Assembly: GCF_033473495.1 (NCBI RefSeq)
Contig: NC_088938.1
Span: forward strand, 3,782,001-3,846,000
DNA: 64,000 bases
Source of the DNA: Cercospora beticola
Lineage: Eukaryota > Ascomycota > Dothideomycetes > Mycosphaerellales > Mycosphaerellaceae
Reading direction: 5' to 3'
Under the pieces are notes generated by a model. It was not told where the DNA came from. It saw nothing but the letters and a program-made list of their open reading frames with translations, and did no database searches. The translations under genes were made by a program, and so were the position numbers. Of the stretch, positions 42,776 to 54,569 are shown in pieces. Position 1 is the stretch's first letter. The number at the start of each line of letters is the position of its first letter.

Positions 42776-45700
42776 ATGTCTTCTGGAGCGGGACCGCCGA
42801 CTACAGTTCATCCGGCTCCGATAGCCGAGCGGACGAAGGCCATCCTTGGTGTGTTCAACACCATCCTCGATACAAACTCTGCCGGCGAAGAGAAGCTGAG
42901 CCCTGTAGTGGATAACCTCTCTCGCTTCAGGATTTGGGCCGGTAATATCGGCGCCTATCATGTTGACTTGCGATCTGTGGATGCCCGACTCCGGGATGCC
43001 CCAGAAGTGGCTCAAAGAGTCCTCGACTTGCTCGCTGAACTGGCCGAAGTGAACGAAGACATCCGTGCCATCACCTCCGGTGAGCGACGGGACGCGGCAG
43101 ATGAAGATTTCAGTGATGATGAGATCGAACAAGACACAGAGTCCGTCACCGAGCTCACCCAGCTATGTCTGTCTGCGTCGGACACTATCACCAGCCTCCT
43201 CAAGGTATCGGCTCTTCTTCGAAGAGCTACTGGGCGTGACCGTTATGCAAAGGCTGCTGCAACGTAGGATCACAAGTTCCTGGAGCAGTTCGATATACAA
43301 CACGTGGCTGCGAAATTTCCCAAAGTCGAGGCTCGGCCGTGGCTGCGTGATCGCCTCGGAAGAGCAAATGTCCAGCGCCGGCAATACCTTCGATATGCTC
43401 GGAAACATCATGATAGACTGGCTCGTGGTCCTGAACTAGCGGACGAGATCACGTTCGCGCAACCCAAACAGGAGAGTGTTTTGAAGATGGCGATGGCTCG
43501 GTCAAAGACTGCCGCCTCCAGCCATCCTACGCTGGCTCCGACGAAAGCCTCTACTTTTGATCACGAACGCTTGCCACATCTCACAGCACAGATTGAGCAG
43601 ATTGGACATTTGGATGACCGCGTGTCGCGAACCACTTCCGTTGTGACATCAAGCGGCCACGAGGACGGAGCGATCGACGTTGTTCGGCTGAGTGAGTTGG
43701 CCAAAGACGGGAAGCCGTTTGAATGTCCGTGAGTCTAATAATCAAAGTCTCTCGAGTGTTTAGTAGAGAACAACTAACTTCGCAGCAGATACTGCTGGAC
43801 TATAATCCAGACCAGGCGCCAGAAGTCGTGGAGGTATTCCCCTCGAAGCACTTCAATTGGCAAAATCGAACGCTGACTATGGTTCAGGACACACGTGATG
43901 CGAGATATCAGGGCCTGGACATGTACTTTTGAGGATTGCAGCTCTGGGTTGTTTGAGGACCGTGACTCTTGGTTCCAGCACGAACTCGAGCAACACCGAC
44001 GGCAATGGATATGCCATGAATGTCCGAACACCGTGTTCACTTCTGGGCAGGCCATCGAGGCGCATGTCCAGGCTGTACATCCTACGCTTCCGGCCGAGGT
44101 GATTCCGACAATCATTGACTCCAGCTCTCGTCCTGCGACCGAGGTCGAAGCGTCAGCATGTCCCTTATGCGACGAGTGGCAGGAAGGCCTTATTGCGAAA
44201 GCGACGGAGCTAGCTTTGTCGACCACTCATGTAGTGGTATCTCTGCACGACTTCCGACGCCACCTTGGCCACCATTTGGAACAACTGGCCCTTTTCGCAA
44301 TTCCCCCGAATGTGGAAAACGCCATGGCATCTGGATCAGACAACAATCGGCATGGCAAATCGTTCACAGGAGACGCGAAGGTAACTTCATCTCGCCTTGA
44401 AGGTGTAGTCCTACTGCGCCGGATCAGTATACTCACATTATTCAGGAAATCACAGCCTGGAGTAAGAAGATCGACCCCATTGAGCCGCAGGACGAAAATG
44501 TCCCCGGTGTTGCATTGGCACTGCAAGATCACGAACCATTGTACGAACGTGATGAACTACGACTCACGAAGGCACAGAGGGCCATTGTATCTAACAGACA
44601 CGACAAAGGCTGGTTGTTTGCCAATGAGCCCGAGACTGGCGAATACGCTCTTCTTCCAGAGGTGCGAGACTCGGATTCGAGAGGCAAGCCTGCTCGCAGT
44701 AAAATGCCAGCCCATGCAGTCTCTGTGGAAGAGGACTACCACCGTCGCATGGAGCAAATTCAACGAGAACTGGGTATAGCGCCCGCTCCTCAGCGCGCGG
44801 GGGATGTTGATTCAGATCGTGAACGTCGACGCAGACAACGAGAACAACGGCAGCGCGAACGTGAGCTCCGCAATGGTGGCTCGCACGCGCCTTGACCGGA
44901 TAGCAGTTCAACAAGTACTGCGGTGCCTCCAACCGAGTATTGCTTGCAGTTATCTCACAATTCGGAGATTAATCACGAAAAGCTGGAATGGTTGCGACAG
45001 CAGTATGGAACCTTCTCGGATATCCCTCAGGAAGACATTGAACAGCTCCTACATTGGGCACAAATCTCACTTCAATTGCGACGGCAACATGAGAGTGATA
45101 AAGTCCGGCGTGCTCTATAAGCCCAGCAGCACGGTCAGACTACATTAGAAGCCGCGACAGGAACCTCCAGTGAAGAACCCGAGTACTTGCAAACACTGCG
45201 TGCACATCAGGAACAGCTGCGACAAGAAGCCGTCAGTATGAGCATGGACTTTAAAACGTTGAGACCTGTTCCGGAGTCTTCTGACAACGAGATACGGCCG
45301 CTATCTGAGGCGCAACGGGTAACCTTGCCGGAGGCAGATTATACACCCACACTGCCGAGCAGTCCCGGGCTCTCCTTGACACTGATGGATAAGGATTAAG
45401 AAGCAACGGAGACATAGCCACTATGGCATTTCGAGGCATCCAACTGGTTCCCAGAAGCCGAGAGTATCTGGGCCAGCAGTCCGAACCTTTTCCCGTGCCT
45501 CTTTGGTGTATATGGTTGCAAGTACCAGTTCTCCTCTAATGCCGCGTAGAAGCGTCACATCCAGACGCATCATATTCAATTTGAACACTGGCACTTCGAG
45601 ATATGCTCAAACGGAGGGTTCAAGTCAGATAAAAACAAGTTGTTCAACCAAAAGGAACTCTTTAAGCGACATATCCTCCGTATGCATTCACCACAGATAG

Positions 45701-46019
45701 AGCAACCTGCCGCACGCGGAGGAAAGCCAAAGAATGAGATGCAGACGAGATATGAGGACGCAGAAGCCGGGTGGTGCCGCAGGACAATGCAACGAACCCC
45801 GAAAGTTGATCGATGCATATTATGCGATCGGCGGTTCAACGAACGGTATTAATTGGGAACAACATCTTGACCACATGTCTATGCACCTCGATACTGCAGC
45901 TAAGGATAGGCACGCTGGAAGTCTCGATTCAACAAAATGGCATAGAGATCATGACCTTGAAGAGTGTTTACGAAAAGAGGGCATTTTCACGACGAATCCC
46001 GAAGGGGACCATGAGCTGT
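42776..46019 (+). pseudogene. Fungal C2H2 zinc-finger gene with multiple nonsense codons
   Basis: Spliced exons 42,776-43,728, 43,786-43,833, 43,888-44,380 and 44,446 onward give a coherent product of the large fungal C2H2 family. Its N-terminal helical domain contains RFRIWAGNIGAYHVDLRS and the central part has FECPRYCW, TWTCTFEDCSSGLFEDRDSW-type and WICHECPNTVF fingers, ending LGHHLEQLALFAIP. The same frame carries on into a C-terminal zinc-finger set from 45,484 (LFPCLFGVYGCKYQF, then CILCDRRF). In-frame stops occur at 43,265 (TAG), 44,893 (TGA), 45,118 (TAA), 45,397 (TAA), 45,415 (TAG) and 45,547 (TAG). A one-base shift near 45,848 leads to the closing WEQHLDHMSMHL segment. All three introns are well formed, so loss is recent. 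Some stops after 44,893 could instead mark separate gene ends. Confidence 0.75.
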
Positions 46020-46906
46020 GCAGCCTGAAATACAAATATATGGCGAGACCAGCCTGGGTTTTCCTCCATACCTTCTTAGCCACACCTCTGGAAGTTGGCT
46101 CTGTATCGCCGCGTGAGAAACATGAAGAAAGGACGGAGCCAAGATATGCTGTTGGAACTGTTGTCGTTGAAGTCGAGGATTGTGGAGCTTGGCAAGGAGG
46201 TGGGGAAGAATCATCTCGATACCTTGAATACTATGAGCAGACTCGCTAGAAAACGTCTGCAACGAGGACGATTGCAAGAGGCAGAAGCGCAAGCGCAGGA
46301 TGTGATGGAAGCCAGAGAGGCTGCGGTGGGGCCACACCACTACGATACGTAAACAGTATGGCCAGCTTCGCTTGGATTGGCCGGGAACAAGGGCAGTTGC
46401 AACAGGCAGAAGAGATAGCAGTGATGGTTCTTGAGGCCAGAAAGTCGACGCTAGGTGCCGACCACCCCGATACTTTGAGCAGCATGGCTGAACCTGCTTC
46501 CATATATCGGGATTAGAGTCGGTTCGAACGGGCAGAAGACTTGCAGCGAGAGGTAGTGAATAGAAGGAGGGCAGTCCTAGGCGCGATGCATCCTGGCACG
46601 CTAAACAGCATGACCGACCTCGCGGTGACCTTTCGGCGGCACAAACGGTGGACACAGGCAGAGGAGCTGGAGCTAGAGGTAACAGACATCAGGAAAGAGG
46701 TGCTGTGGGCGCATCACCCCGATACGCTGAACATTATGGCGAGCCTCGCATCGACTTATCAGCGCGAAGGACGACTAGAGGAGGCGGCAAGGCTGGAGCA
46801 AGAGGTAACGTTAATGAGGAGCGCGAGATCAGAAGGGTTTCATATCGATATGTCGAGCAGCATTGCGGAACTTGCATCCGGAGAGAAGGAGAAGACAAAG
46901 CGTTAA
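46020..46906 (+). pseudogene. Kinesin-light-chain-type TPR repeat region, degenerate
   Basis: About five to six 42-residue repeats with the usual pattern HPDTLxSMxxLAxxYxxxGRxxEAExLexxVxxxRxxxLG are readable across two frames, for example HLDTLNTMSRLARKRLQRGR and HHPDTLNIMASLASTYQREG. A one-base loss near 46,350 switches frame and TAG at 46,514 interrupts the fourth repeat (RD*SRFERAED). The final repeat fades at 46,906. In fungi such TPR arrays form the sensor end of NLR-like proteins or stand alone. It follows the C2H2 remnant on the same strand; whether both belonged to one gene cannot be told. No nucleotide-binding domain was found between them. Confidence 0.75.
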
Positions 46907-49022
46907 GAAGTGGAGACAACCAGAGGGGAGCCACAGGAGGCGCAAACGAAATGAGGAGTCCGACTGTTATAAGCCCAGAACTGAAGGAAAGACAGCATAA
47001 GCCGCACCGCGCGTGATCTTTGCGTGTCCCTATCGCAGACGAACGGAGCCCTGGTTTGTTCGAGCACGCCGTAGCCAAAATCGATCGAATGTATTCTCTG
47101 TACCAGCTGCTCCACGCATGATCTCGCTGTTGCAACCCATCAAGTTTGTGCTGCTACCCCACTTGAGCAGCGTATGTCGTTCTCTCGTGCATGCGACCCA
47201 GGGCGTTCCCATTGGGGTGTGCCTTCCTGCCTCCAGCCAATTTGCTCTCCTCTGCTGGAGGATCGAAGCTCAATGAGCCAAGCTCCTGCATGGGACCGTT
47301 TGGAACTTTTAGGATGCTCATTGCACGGCCGAGCATCCTTTTCGAGATGAGACAGGTCTCAGTACACTCCGTCGCGTATGCCTCGAGCCACCAGAGCCAA
47401 GTAGATCCGACCATAATTCAATTCGAGAATGTCGGGAGGATGTTGCCACCTCGCGCGATACTTTGTTGAACACGGCTGGAGATCGCGATACGGCGTGTAT
47501 ACACGTATGCGCTCAAGGAACGTGTTCGCGTGTGGACTGATCGACACATCGAGCCTGTGAGGCAGTGGCTCGCTTTCGGTCCATCTTGTGGCATCGCTCA
47601 GCTGATTCTGGCAAGGCTCATTCGACCAGCACGAAGAGATGGTGGGAATATGTCGCAGTATGCGAGAAGTCTGAGGACTACGAGTGCGAGCGCGTGCGGC
47701 GCGTGGTGTGCGGCTACCGAAGGTGGCTCGACGAATTGTCGCAACGTTGTCGCAAAAGGAGGATTCAAGGTCGCCGCCGTGGGACATGAGATGACTGGAG
47801 TCGCCGCTTGGAGATTTAGTCGCTCGGCGACTTTCACGACAGGTCAAGTTGTTCCTAACATTGCCATCGTCACACATGAGTGTTGTCGAACCGGTCAAAT
47901 GGCCTGCATCACGTTATCCTTTCGACGCTCTGCTGCGAATGCGGTGGGAGAGCACCGTCCTTGCCACGTCGGAAATCGACTTTCGTTGTTTCCCTCCAAA
48001 TCTGCAACACATTTCATACTTCTGCGTTATCTATGCTTAGTTCAGTAGATATCGCCGCTGGGATCCAAGAATGCGGAGGCATTGAATATTCTCCAAGCTG
48101 ACCTTGCAATGGGTGTTTCTCCCACCTCCACGTCACGATGGAACGGCAGCGTCCTCTGACATTCTCAACATACATCTGAGATGTCACACAGCAAGTCCAT
48201 CGCCACTGTAAACTGACTATGACCTCGCTGCCATCATTCCACTACTTTCACTCATGCAACCCTAAGCAGACCCCGACCCTAACGCGGAGCCTAGGGAGCG
48301 AGCCTCGCTGAATGCTAACAATACACAACACGAAGCCGTGCGACATGCGAGAAATTCCATTCCATAGCTCTTCTGCCGTTCGCTTGTTCTGTGCGTGATA
48401 CGCGAGACATATCGTGAATGTGCCACGTCTGCCATCTGGTTCACAAGCCAGTGATGACTCTGCACAACTTCTTTGCTTGGCAGTGTGCACCTGCTCCAAG
48501 TCTTTCTGGCAGTTTCTACTTCTTTCCAGCAGATTCTGCTGCTCGACAGCACTCATCCGCCTGCTTCCGCAACATTTGGTTCTTTCCACGGTTCACTCAG
48601 CTTGCACCATGCCATTTTCGGCTAGAGCGTCATGTGAGTTCGACAAGCGCCACCGCGACCGTTGAGTCCTGAAAGCTTCAGCGTTCCGCCCGATGCCGGC
48701 CGGCTATAAGTACCATCCAGCCTTCGCCTCTCTGCTTCTTCCGCGTTCCAACATGCAGCTGCGACTCTCAGTCCGCCTGCCTCATGGCGGCACCGTCTCT
48801 CGAAACACGAGCAACAAGACAGAACATCGTTCACAAGAGCATCAGTGTCACCTTTCGACATTCTAACATGCCTTCGACTTCAAGACCTCCGTGTGAGCGA
48901 TTCAAGCCCACCGCCGAACAGCCGCGCAGCACAGCCTTGGCGACCACATACCAGCGTTACCTCTACAGCAGATGATGGCATCGCCGATGCAGCAACTCTG
49001 GTGCGCGGTTCAAGGAGATGTT

Positions 49023-49070
49023 CTGGTATCGTACCACACTTCAATGGAGGTGCTCTGGTATTGTACCACA
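49023..49070 (+). promoter_or_regulatory. Two palindromic TGGTA-N3-TACCA sites
   Basis: CTGGTATCGTACCACA at 49,023-49,038 and CTGGTATTGTACCACA at 49,055-49,070 each contain the inverted repeat TGGTA-N3-TACCA. Their spacing of 32 bp is about three helical turns, and they lie about 300-350 bp before the ATG at 49,372. Such paired palindromes suit a dimeric regulator, which is inference. Confidence 0.4.
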
Positions 49071-49212
49071 GCGGAAGGTCGCGGAAATGAGTGAATGACT
49101 TGAACCCGACAGTGAATGACCTCTTTCTCACAGCGAATGAGAGACCTCTCTGAGACAGGGATTCTTTTTGCCCCGATTTCGTGGTACGCGCCAAGGTCCT
49201 CTTGTTCGCAAG

Positions 49213-49220
49213 CATAAAAA
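49213..49220 (+). promoter_or_regulatory. TATA-like element with CT-rich leader
   Basis: CATAAAAA is followed by a long CT-rich run (about 49,228-49,262) and then a CA-rich leader up to the ATG at 49,372. This succession is typical of highly expressed filamentous-fungal promoters. Confidence 0.4.
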
Positions 49221-49371
49221 CCCCCAACTTCCCTCCTCTCTTCTCTTCCTTTTCTCTCCAGCTTCCAGATCACCAAAGAGCAGCAACATACATCTCACCA
49301 GATACAACCCACTCTTGAAGCATTCGACAAAAAGACCACACGAGCAGAAACCAACAGCCAACCGAGTCGAC

Positions 49372-49524
49372 ATGGCTTGCTACGACTGTGGCCTGTGGGC
49401 AGCCCTCTCCTTTAAGGTGAGGCGCTGGCGCGCAGAACGACGATCCAGCCGCAAGGCGGTGGATTGGGACGCCATCGAGCGTGCCGGTCAGCTTCGTGCT
49501 CGTTGGGGCGAGGCGAAGGGCTGA
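49372..49524 (+). CDS. Small basic protein, 50 residues, unknown
   Basis: ATG in a good context (GACATGGCT) after a typical fungal promoter and CT-rich leader. The product begins MACYDCGLWAALSFKVRRWR, has an Arg-rich middle and ends RARWGEAKG; composition is basic with four Trp. No signal peptide or membrane helix is evident. I do not recognise a family. Support comes from the promoter layout and unbroken short frame, not from homology. The sequence after the stop is G-rich. Confidence 0.42.
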   Translation: MACYDCGLWAALSFKVRRWRAERRSSRKAVDWDAIERAGQLRARWGEAKG

Positions 49525-49929
49525 ATGGGGGGGAGGATTTCTTTTGTTACTCACCTTGATCCGTAAATTCCAGACGGTGTCTCGTAACTCGCATCCTCCT
49601 TGAATGGAGCTCTGCTGCAGAGACGCTGGAGGGTTGGTGATGGGTGGGGGCCCTGGGGAGAGGGCGGCCGACATGAGAGATACCTGTACGCGGTGTCGGC
49701 TACGAACCTGGTGTCTTTGTTACACCAGAGCCAAATCTCTCAAATGTACATTAGTTCCAGATAGTCGTTGTACTTGCAGCGCGATCTGATCTCTCTTCCA
49801 TTGTCATCGGTCGCAATCCGCCACGTAGCTGCTACTCTCTTCGCCTTTTCTGCTTCACGATCAGTGATCGCGCGGCCATGTCTCCAGTAGCTGTTATTTG
49901 CCTCCTACTCTTGAGTCCAGAGACAAGCT

Positions 49930-50490
49930 GCCTCGTCGTCGCTCTCCGCCTCTCGTCCGCCATGCACGCCGCCTGATACCCGCTGCTCGCCGTGAGCTCT
50001 GCCTCATGATCTCAGAGCGACCCTCCGCTCATCGTCCTCTCCGCCTCTCCTTCAGATCTGCAGGCCACGTCGCGTCCCTTGGCTCCCGATGCAATGGTGC
50101 TGCTGTACTCAGAGCGATAGTCATAGCTCCTCTGTCTCCGCCAGTCCGTCTCCTCTGCGTGCCGCCGTGAGTACCCCAGCTCCTCGTTTCGTTTTGCACG
50201 TTCGTTCAGAGTGACATGTCCCTCCCGTCGCTCTCCACTCTCAATCGTCTCTGCGCGCCGCCATGGCTCCCTACGCGTCGGTACAACGCGTCTCGGGAAC
50301 GATGGAGAGTAGTGAGGTAGATTATGACCACTCGCCTCGGCACTCTCGCTCTCCTGTTCTTCGCTCTGTTCGTAGGCGCCGTCCCTCCCTTACCTCTTCA
50401 TCTCCTTCGTCATGGTCTCAGAGTGATACTACCGTCTCGTCGCTCTCCAGCTCGCGTCTGGCTTGCGCGCCGCCACGTCTCCCTGCGCCT
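49930..50490 (+). repeat. Degenerate CT-rich repeat
   Basis: Words such as CTCAGAGCGA or CTCAGAGTGA, CGTCGCTCTCC and CTGCGCGCCGCC recur in the same order about five times at irregular 85-200-bp spacing (for example near 50,010, 50,110, 50,205 and 50,410). This is an eroded minisatellite-like array. Confidence 0.5.
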
Positions 50491-50617
50491 AGCGTTCGAG
50501 CATCTTGGGAACAGCGGAGAGCAGCAAAAACGTTGTCTCTCTATTGCCGGCTCGATTGCTTTTCTCGATTCGGGGTATATTGGGTGGCCCTGTTGCTGTT
50601 TCGTGGTTTGGAGGTAG
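50324..50617 (+). CDS. Hypothetical 97-residue ORF with signal-peptide-like start
   Basis: ATG at 50,324 begins MTTRLGTLALLFFALFVGAV, which would pass as a secretion signal, but the frame lies within the CT-rich degenerate repeat and overlaps a longer non-homologous frame starting at 50,263. Hydrophobic residues may come simply from CT-rich DNA. Weak support. Confidence 0.18.
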   Translation: MTTRLGTLALLFFALFVGAVPPLPLHLLRHGLRVILPSRRSPARVWLARRHVSLRLAFEHLGNSGEQQKRCLSIAGSIAFLDSGYIGWPCCCFVVWR

Positions 50618-53579
50618 GCAGTAGGATGCTTCGCCACGCCAAACGCGTGAATACATCGCACCTGCAGGCCTTCATCTCCTGCCACTCATTTCGAGTGGAC
50701 CAGCTGCTCCTGCTACGCTCTCTGTCTCCGTCGGCGTGTCTCCAGGACGCGTTCTCCGCCCGAATTGACGCGTCTTCTATCATGAGAGCCACTGCAGCGC
50801 GACAAAAGCACGCGCCTACGTGATGAACACCACTCATCATGATCTACGGCTACTCTACAGGAACAGAACAAGCGCCGCCGCCCTGAGACGAGACGGGCCT
50901 CAAGGAGGCGCTTCGCGCGTTCAGAGCGACGCGTCGCGATCTCCACGTAGCACTACACCGCGATATGCACTCACCGACGCATCGGCGCCGACTTCACGGT
51001 CTCACGCGAATCAAGAAGCAGTCCGGACAGCTCTATCTGTCACTTACCAACGATGAGGAACTTGTTCTGGAACGGCGCTATCTCTGCCCCCTGTGCCGCC
51101 GACCGAGCCAACGCGCCTCCCTACGACTCCCCTCGCTCCCTGGGCCACCTATCCGCGATGAACGTCTCACGAACGGTGATCGAGGCGGACATACTCCCAT
51201 GAAGAACGCCGGGCTCGAGGCATACCACTCAGCAGACGCGTTTTGAGGCACTCTTGGCACAACGCGACGGGCTCGAGGACAGTCACAATTAGTCAGCAAT
51301 CTCAGGGGCAAGGGGAGGAGAGATCGGGAACAGCACTGGCAGCAGAGATGTAGAAGGGAGATGAGACTGGACTGAGCCGGCTGGGATCATACTATCGAGC
51401 ACGCGATGGGCTGAAACGCCAAGTCAAAGGTGAGCGCTGCGTGGAGAAATGGTTAGACTATCAGCCCGCAGCAAGAGATGGCATTCATTGCGAGAGAATG
51501 CAGTGGGACGGTGACAGCGATATCTAGCTCGAGTTCTTTACTTTCGACATCATGATGGGCATTTGCGTCGAGTGGCAGCAAAGCACAGCAATGATAAACG
51601 TGTAAGATTTGTAGATCTACGAATATCAACATTTGGGACAAATCGACAGATTCGCGATTCTGGCACGACCACAGAGCGCACGACATCAACGACACCAAAA
51701 ACATTTGCTTATGACTACAACAGCCTCACTGATATGTTCTTGGAGCGGACTGTCCATCGGTCACCTCCTCGCCTTCGTCCCACGACTTCTTGCCCACGTA
51801 ACCCTATCGCCTTGTAACCCTAGTGCACACACCAATTCCAGCAACAACGCCATCGTGACAGAGCAGAAGTAGCGAAAGACATTCAAGGGCCTTTTTCAAG
51901 ACGTCCAGACCCACCGTAGCTGTGTCAAAGGCACCATTCGCCATGGATGGCACTCGGAAGCAGGTGAACGAGTGCCTCCATCGGGCTTCCGGCCACGTTG
52001 CACCGGCCGCTGCACCAAGATCTACTCCAGAATGCCTTCTCGTGTAGGCTTTCCAGAGTGCTTGTATTGTGCAAGGCCGTCGAAGCGGCGGTGCGTGCGG
52101 TACAAACTTCAGCTGAGAGCGCCCGATGCAAATCACAGTGTGTCGCTGCTCGAGTCGGCCACGAGCCCTTGAACATGTTCCGCATTGTGTTATCGAGAGG
52201 ACCATACAATGCTCTTGCTGTTATGGTGACATGAAAGACCCTGATCGTCTTTGAAAGGCGCTCTTTATCACTCTGCGGGCTTCGTGGGAGGAGCTGGCTC
52301 TTCTGAATGCACACTGCTATCATTGGTCGGTGTCCCTTGCCTCCAGCCTTGTCGCCTCATCAATCTTTTGGAAACCCCTCTCCTCACTCGCAAAACATCC
52401 AGTTCTCGTTCTTGCATGTGCAAACATCTCTGTCGAGCGGCATTGTAGGCACGGTTCTGATCGGGTATCGTCGTTGGCTCTTAGTGCGCCGCTCGCTCAG
52501 CCAGGCCGTCGATCCACACGCCAAAGCAGGATGTTGGGATGGTGGTCGACTGAGTCTGGCGCTCGAGTCGACTGAATGAGTATAGGTCGGGAGGCTCCGT
52601 TTGTGATGCTGGTGGCGAAGTGGTAGACCAGGCCGCATAATCTGTCTCCTTCTCGCTCCGTCCTCGTCTATCGTATCGTGCCGCGATGCTCTGCGACTCT
52701 CTTCCGGAGTATGCTGGTGAGTAGTCGGTGTTCGCGATGCTCAACGCACGCACCGGAGATACGATACCTGCAGTACAGCAGGCAAGTAGGCGATGGTTGT
52801 TGGAAGTCGCAGTGGCGCGCGACTGCACATGGGAACAACTTTTCACAAGGGACGAAGAACAAGGCAGCGCTAGTCAGCTTGCTCGAGGCGCTCCAACATA
52901 CAGAATGAATCAACGACACTCATTATCCCGACAAATGCTACAAGATGACCTTACTACTCCAGACCGGACGCGTGCCAAGAATTTCGAGCCAGTCAGCTCG
53001 AGGAACCCGACAGACGCAGGAGCACTTTGGCTACTTTTCAGTACACGCACTGTTACGCGCTGACAAGAAAAAACAGTTTTTCATTCTTCATTTGAGGTTT
53101 GCTACAGAGATTTTATTTCGGACAGTCAGGTAGCGCAGACACTACAGCAATACTTTCCGCCTGCAGCAGTCTCCTTCTGCCAAAGGAACTTCTGTCTCGA
53201 CATCGAAAACTAACACGATATCCTCGCTCGCCACACAAGCTTGGAGACATCGCTTGCACTCCACGAACGCAGTCTTGGATGTAATGTCGCCACGGAATCC
53301 TGTTTCTGCGCATGCCATGGCTTCTGTGCGCAAGTCTTCATACGCCTGGTCAGCTGGCATTCAGGTTTAGTTGCTGAGATGTCGTCGAAAGGCTTCCACG
53401 AAGATAACGTAACCCCATTTGTCTTGAGCGTTTAACTGCTCTGGTATGGCTCCCTACGAGTAAGTCTTGAAACTCAACGAATATCCGTCGAGTCTCAGAA
53501 TGTGCCATGGTTTGACGTTATGTGCAGTGGTCTCCTCCATCAGTCGCCCTATTCGCCATGCTTCGATCGGAGATGCGCT

Positions 53580-54569
53580 TTAAACACCCAATGACTCCCT
53601 CGTCATGCTGACATCAAACACATTGCTGCCACGACGCTCGAACACTTTGTTGATAGCAAGTTTAATTGCATCCCGGCCGCTAGCTGTGACTGAGTAGTCC
53701 TTCACACTGTAAGATTCAATCTTTCGGACCTCCTTTCCACGAAAGCATCCATCCTCGCGCGGGAGTGCTGCCCACGGTGGTCGGGATCCAGCGAACGCCT
53801 CCACTGGGCGAGAGGGCGTGCCAATGGACAAGTGCATCAGCCAGACTCGAACCAGTTGAAGCTCGTCGCGAATGAGTGCAAGCACTTTGTCGACGTCCTT
53901 GTCATTGATCGTGATCGTATCGATTTCCAGGGAACGCAAGCTGGACTTGTGTGTGCTGAGAACTGACGCAATTAGATCGCTGGAGAAGTCGCCGGTGATG
54001 ATTTCGATCTCGTTGACCCTTGGCAGATTGGTCTCAGCCAATACACGAGGTGTCAGTGCAGCTTCGCAGGAAGGCGAAATATCGTGACGGCGAGCGCCAG
54101 CGTCCTGAATATTGATAGACTCGACACCTGACAGCTGTTGTGCAAAAGTTCTCAGCAAGACGTAGAGACTGTCCACTTAATCCGCAGCCATAGTATGCAT
54201 CTCACGTCTCATAGGCGGGAGCCCCAAGAGTGTCAACTGCTTCACTCTACCGAGGAGCCCAGCAGGCGCCAGTACACTGGAGATGTGCTCAATAGCCTCC
54301 CTGGTGATTGGTACTTTCAGGCTACTCAAATGGCGACGGGCCCACTGATCCTGCGAACTGTCGTATAGATGCTTGCAAGTCAAACGCAATGCGTGCAGCG
54401 ATGCGCACTTCTGTTTGCATTCGCGGGAATCAGGATGATCGTCGACGTGTCTGGCGATGCTAGCGACAAGCTCGATTGGAAGTCTCTGAAAATAGTTCTT
54501 GTTCTTGTTCTGGTCTGTGGCGCTGTTTGGCGCCTCCACGTCGTGGCGACTCATGGGAGTGTTTGCCAT
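53580..54569 (-). pseudogene. F-box-like gene A of the array, one in-frame stop
   Basis: From ATG 54,569 the frame encodes an F-box (LPIELVASIA at 30-39), then LRLTCKHLYDSSQDQWARRH, the signature linker of this local family. Codon 131 is TAA (54,179-54,177), after which the same frame runs to the family tail KLAINKVFERRGSN and MTRESLGV, 329 codons in all. A single C-to-T change of CAA explains the stop. The product would be an SCF substrate adaptor with weak leucine-rich segments. Translation could stop at 130 residues, leaving an F-box alone, or the gene is dead. Paralogues lie upstream in the same orientation at 55.6, 57.6 and 59.2 kb. Confidence 0.8.

Larger units (their letters stand above)
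46907..49371. other. Gene-poor stretch upstream of the small basic ORF
   Basis: Openings up to 179 codons occur on both strands but overlap one another, mostly lack ATG and resemble no family. The plus-strand segment near 47,568-47,789 (WHRSADSGKAHSTSTKRWWE) has some coding flavour, without a start or neighbours to support it. The last 350 bases carry promoter-like elements for the ORF at 49,372. Confidence 0.4.
49525..53579. other. Gene-poor stretch with degenerate repeats
   Basis: About 4 kb without a supported gene. It holds the CT-rich degenerate repeat at 49,930-50,490 and a few short ORFs. A 72-codon ATG ORF on the minus strand (53,360-53,142, beginning MPADQAYEDLRTEAMACAET) has reasonable composition but no family. 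Other openings overlap on both strands. Confidence 0.4.

Noticed and set aside
47359..48048. Overlapping 179- and 172-codon openings on opposite strands
   Set aside because: Neither has recognisable motifs; opposing long frames in GC-rich sequence are expected by chance.
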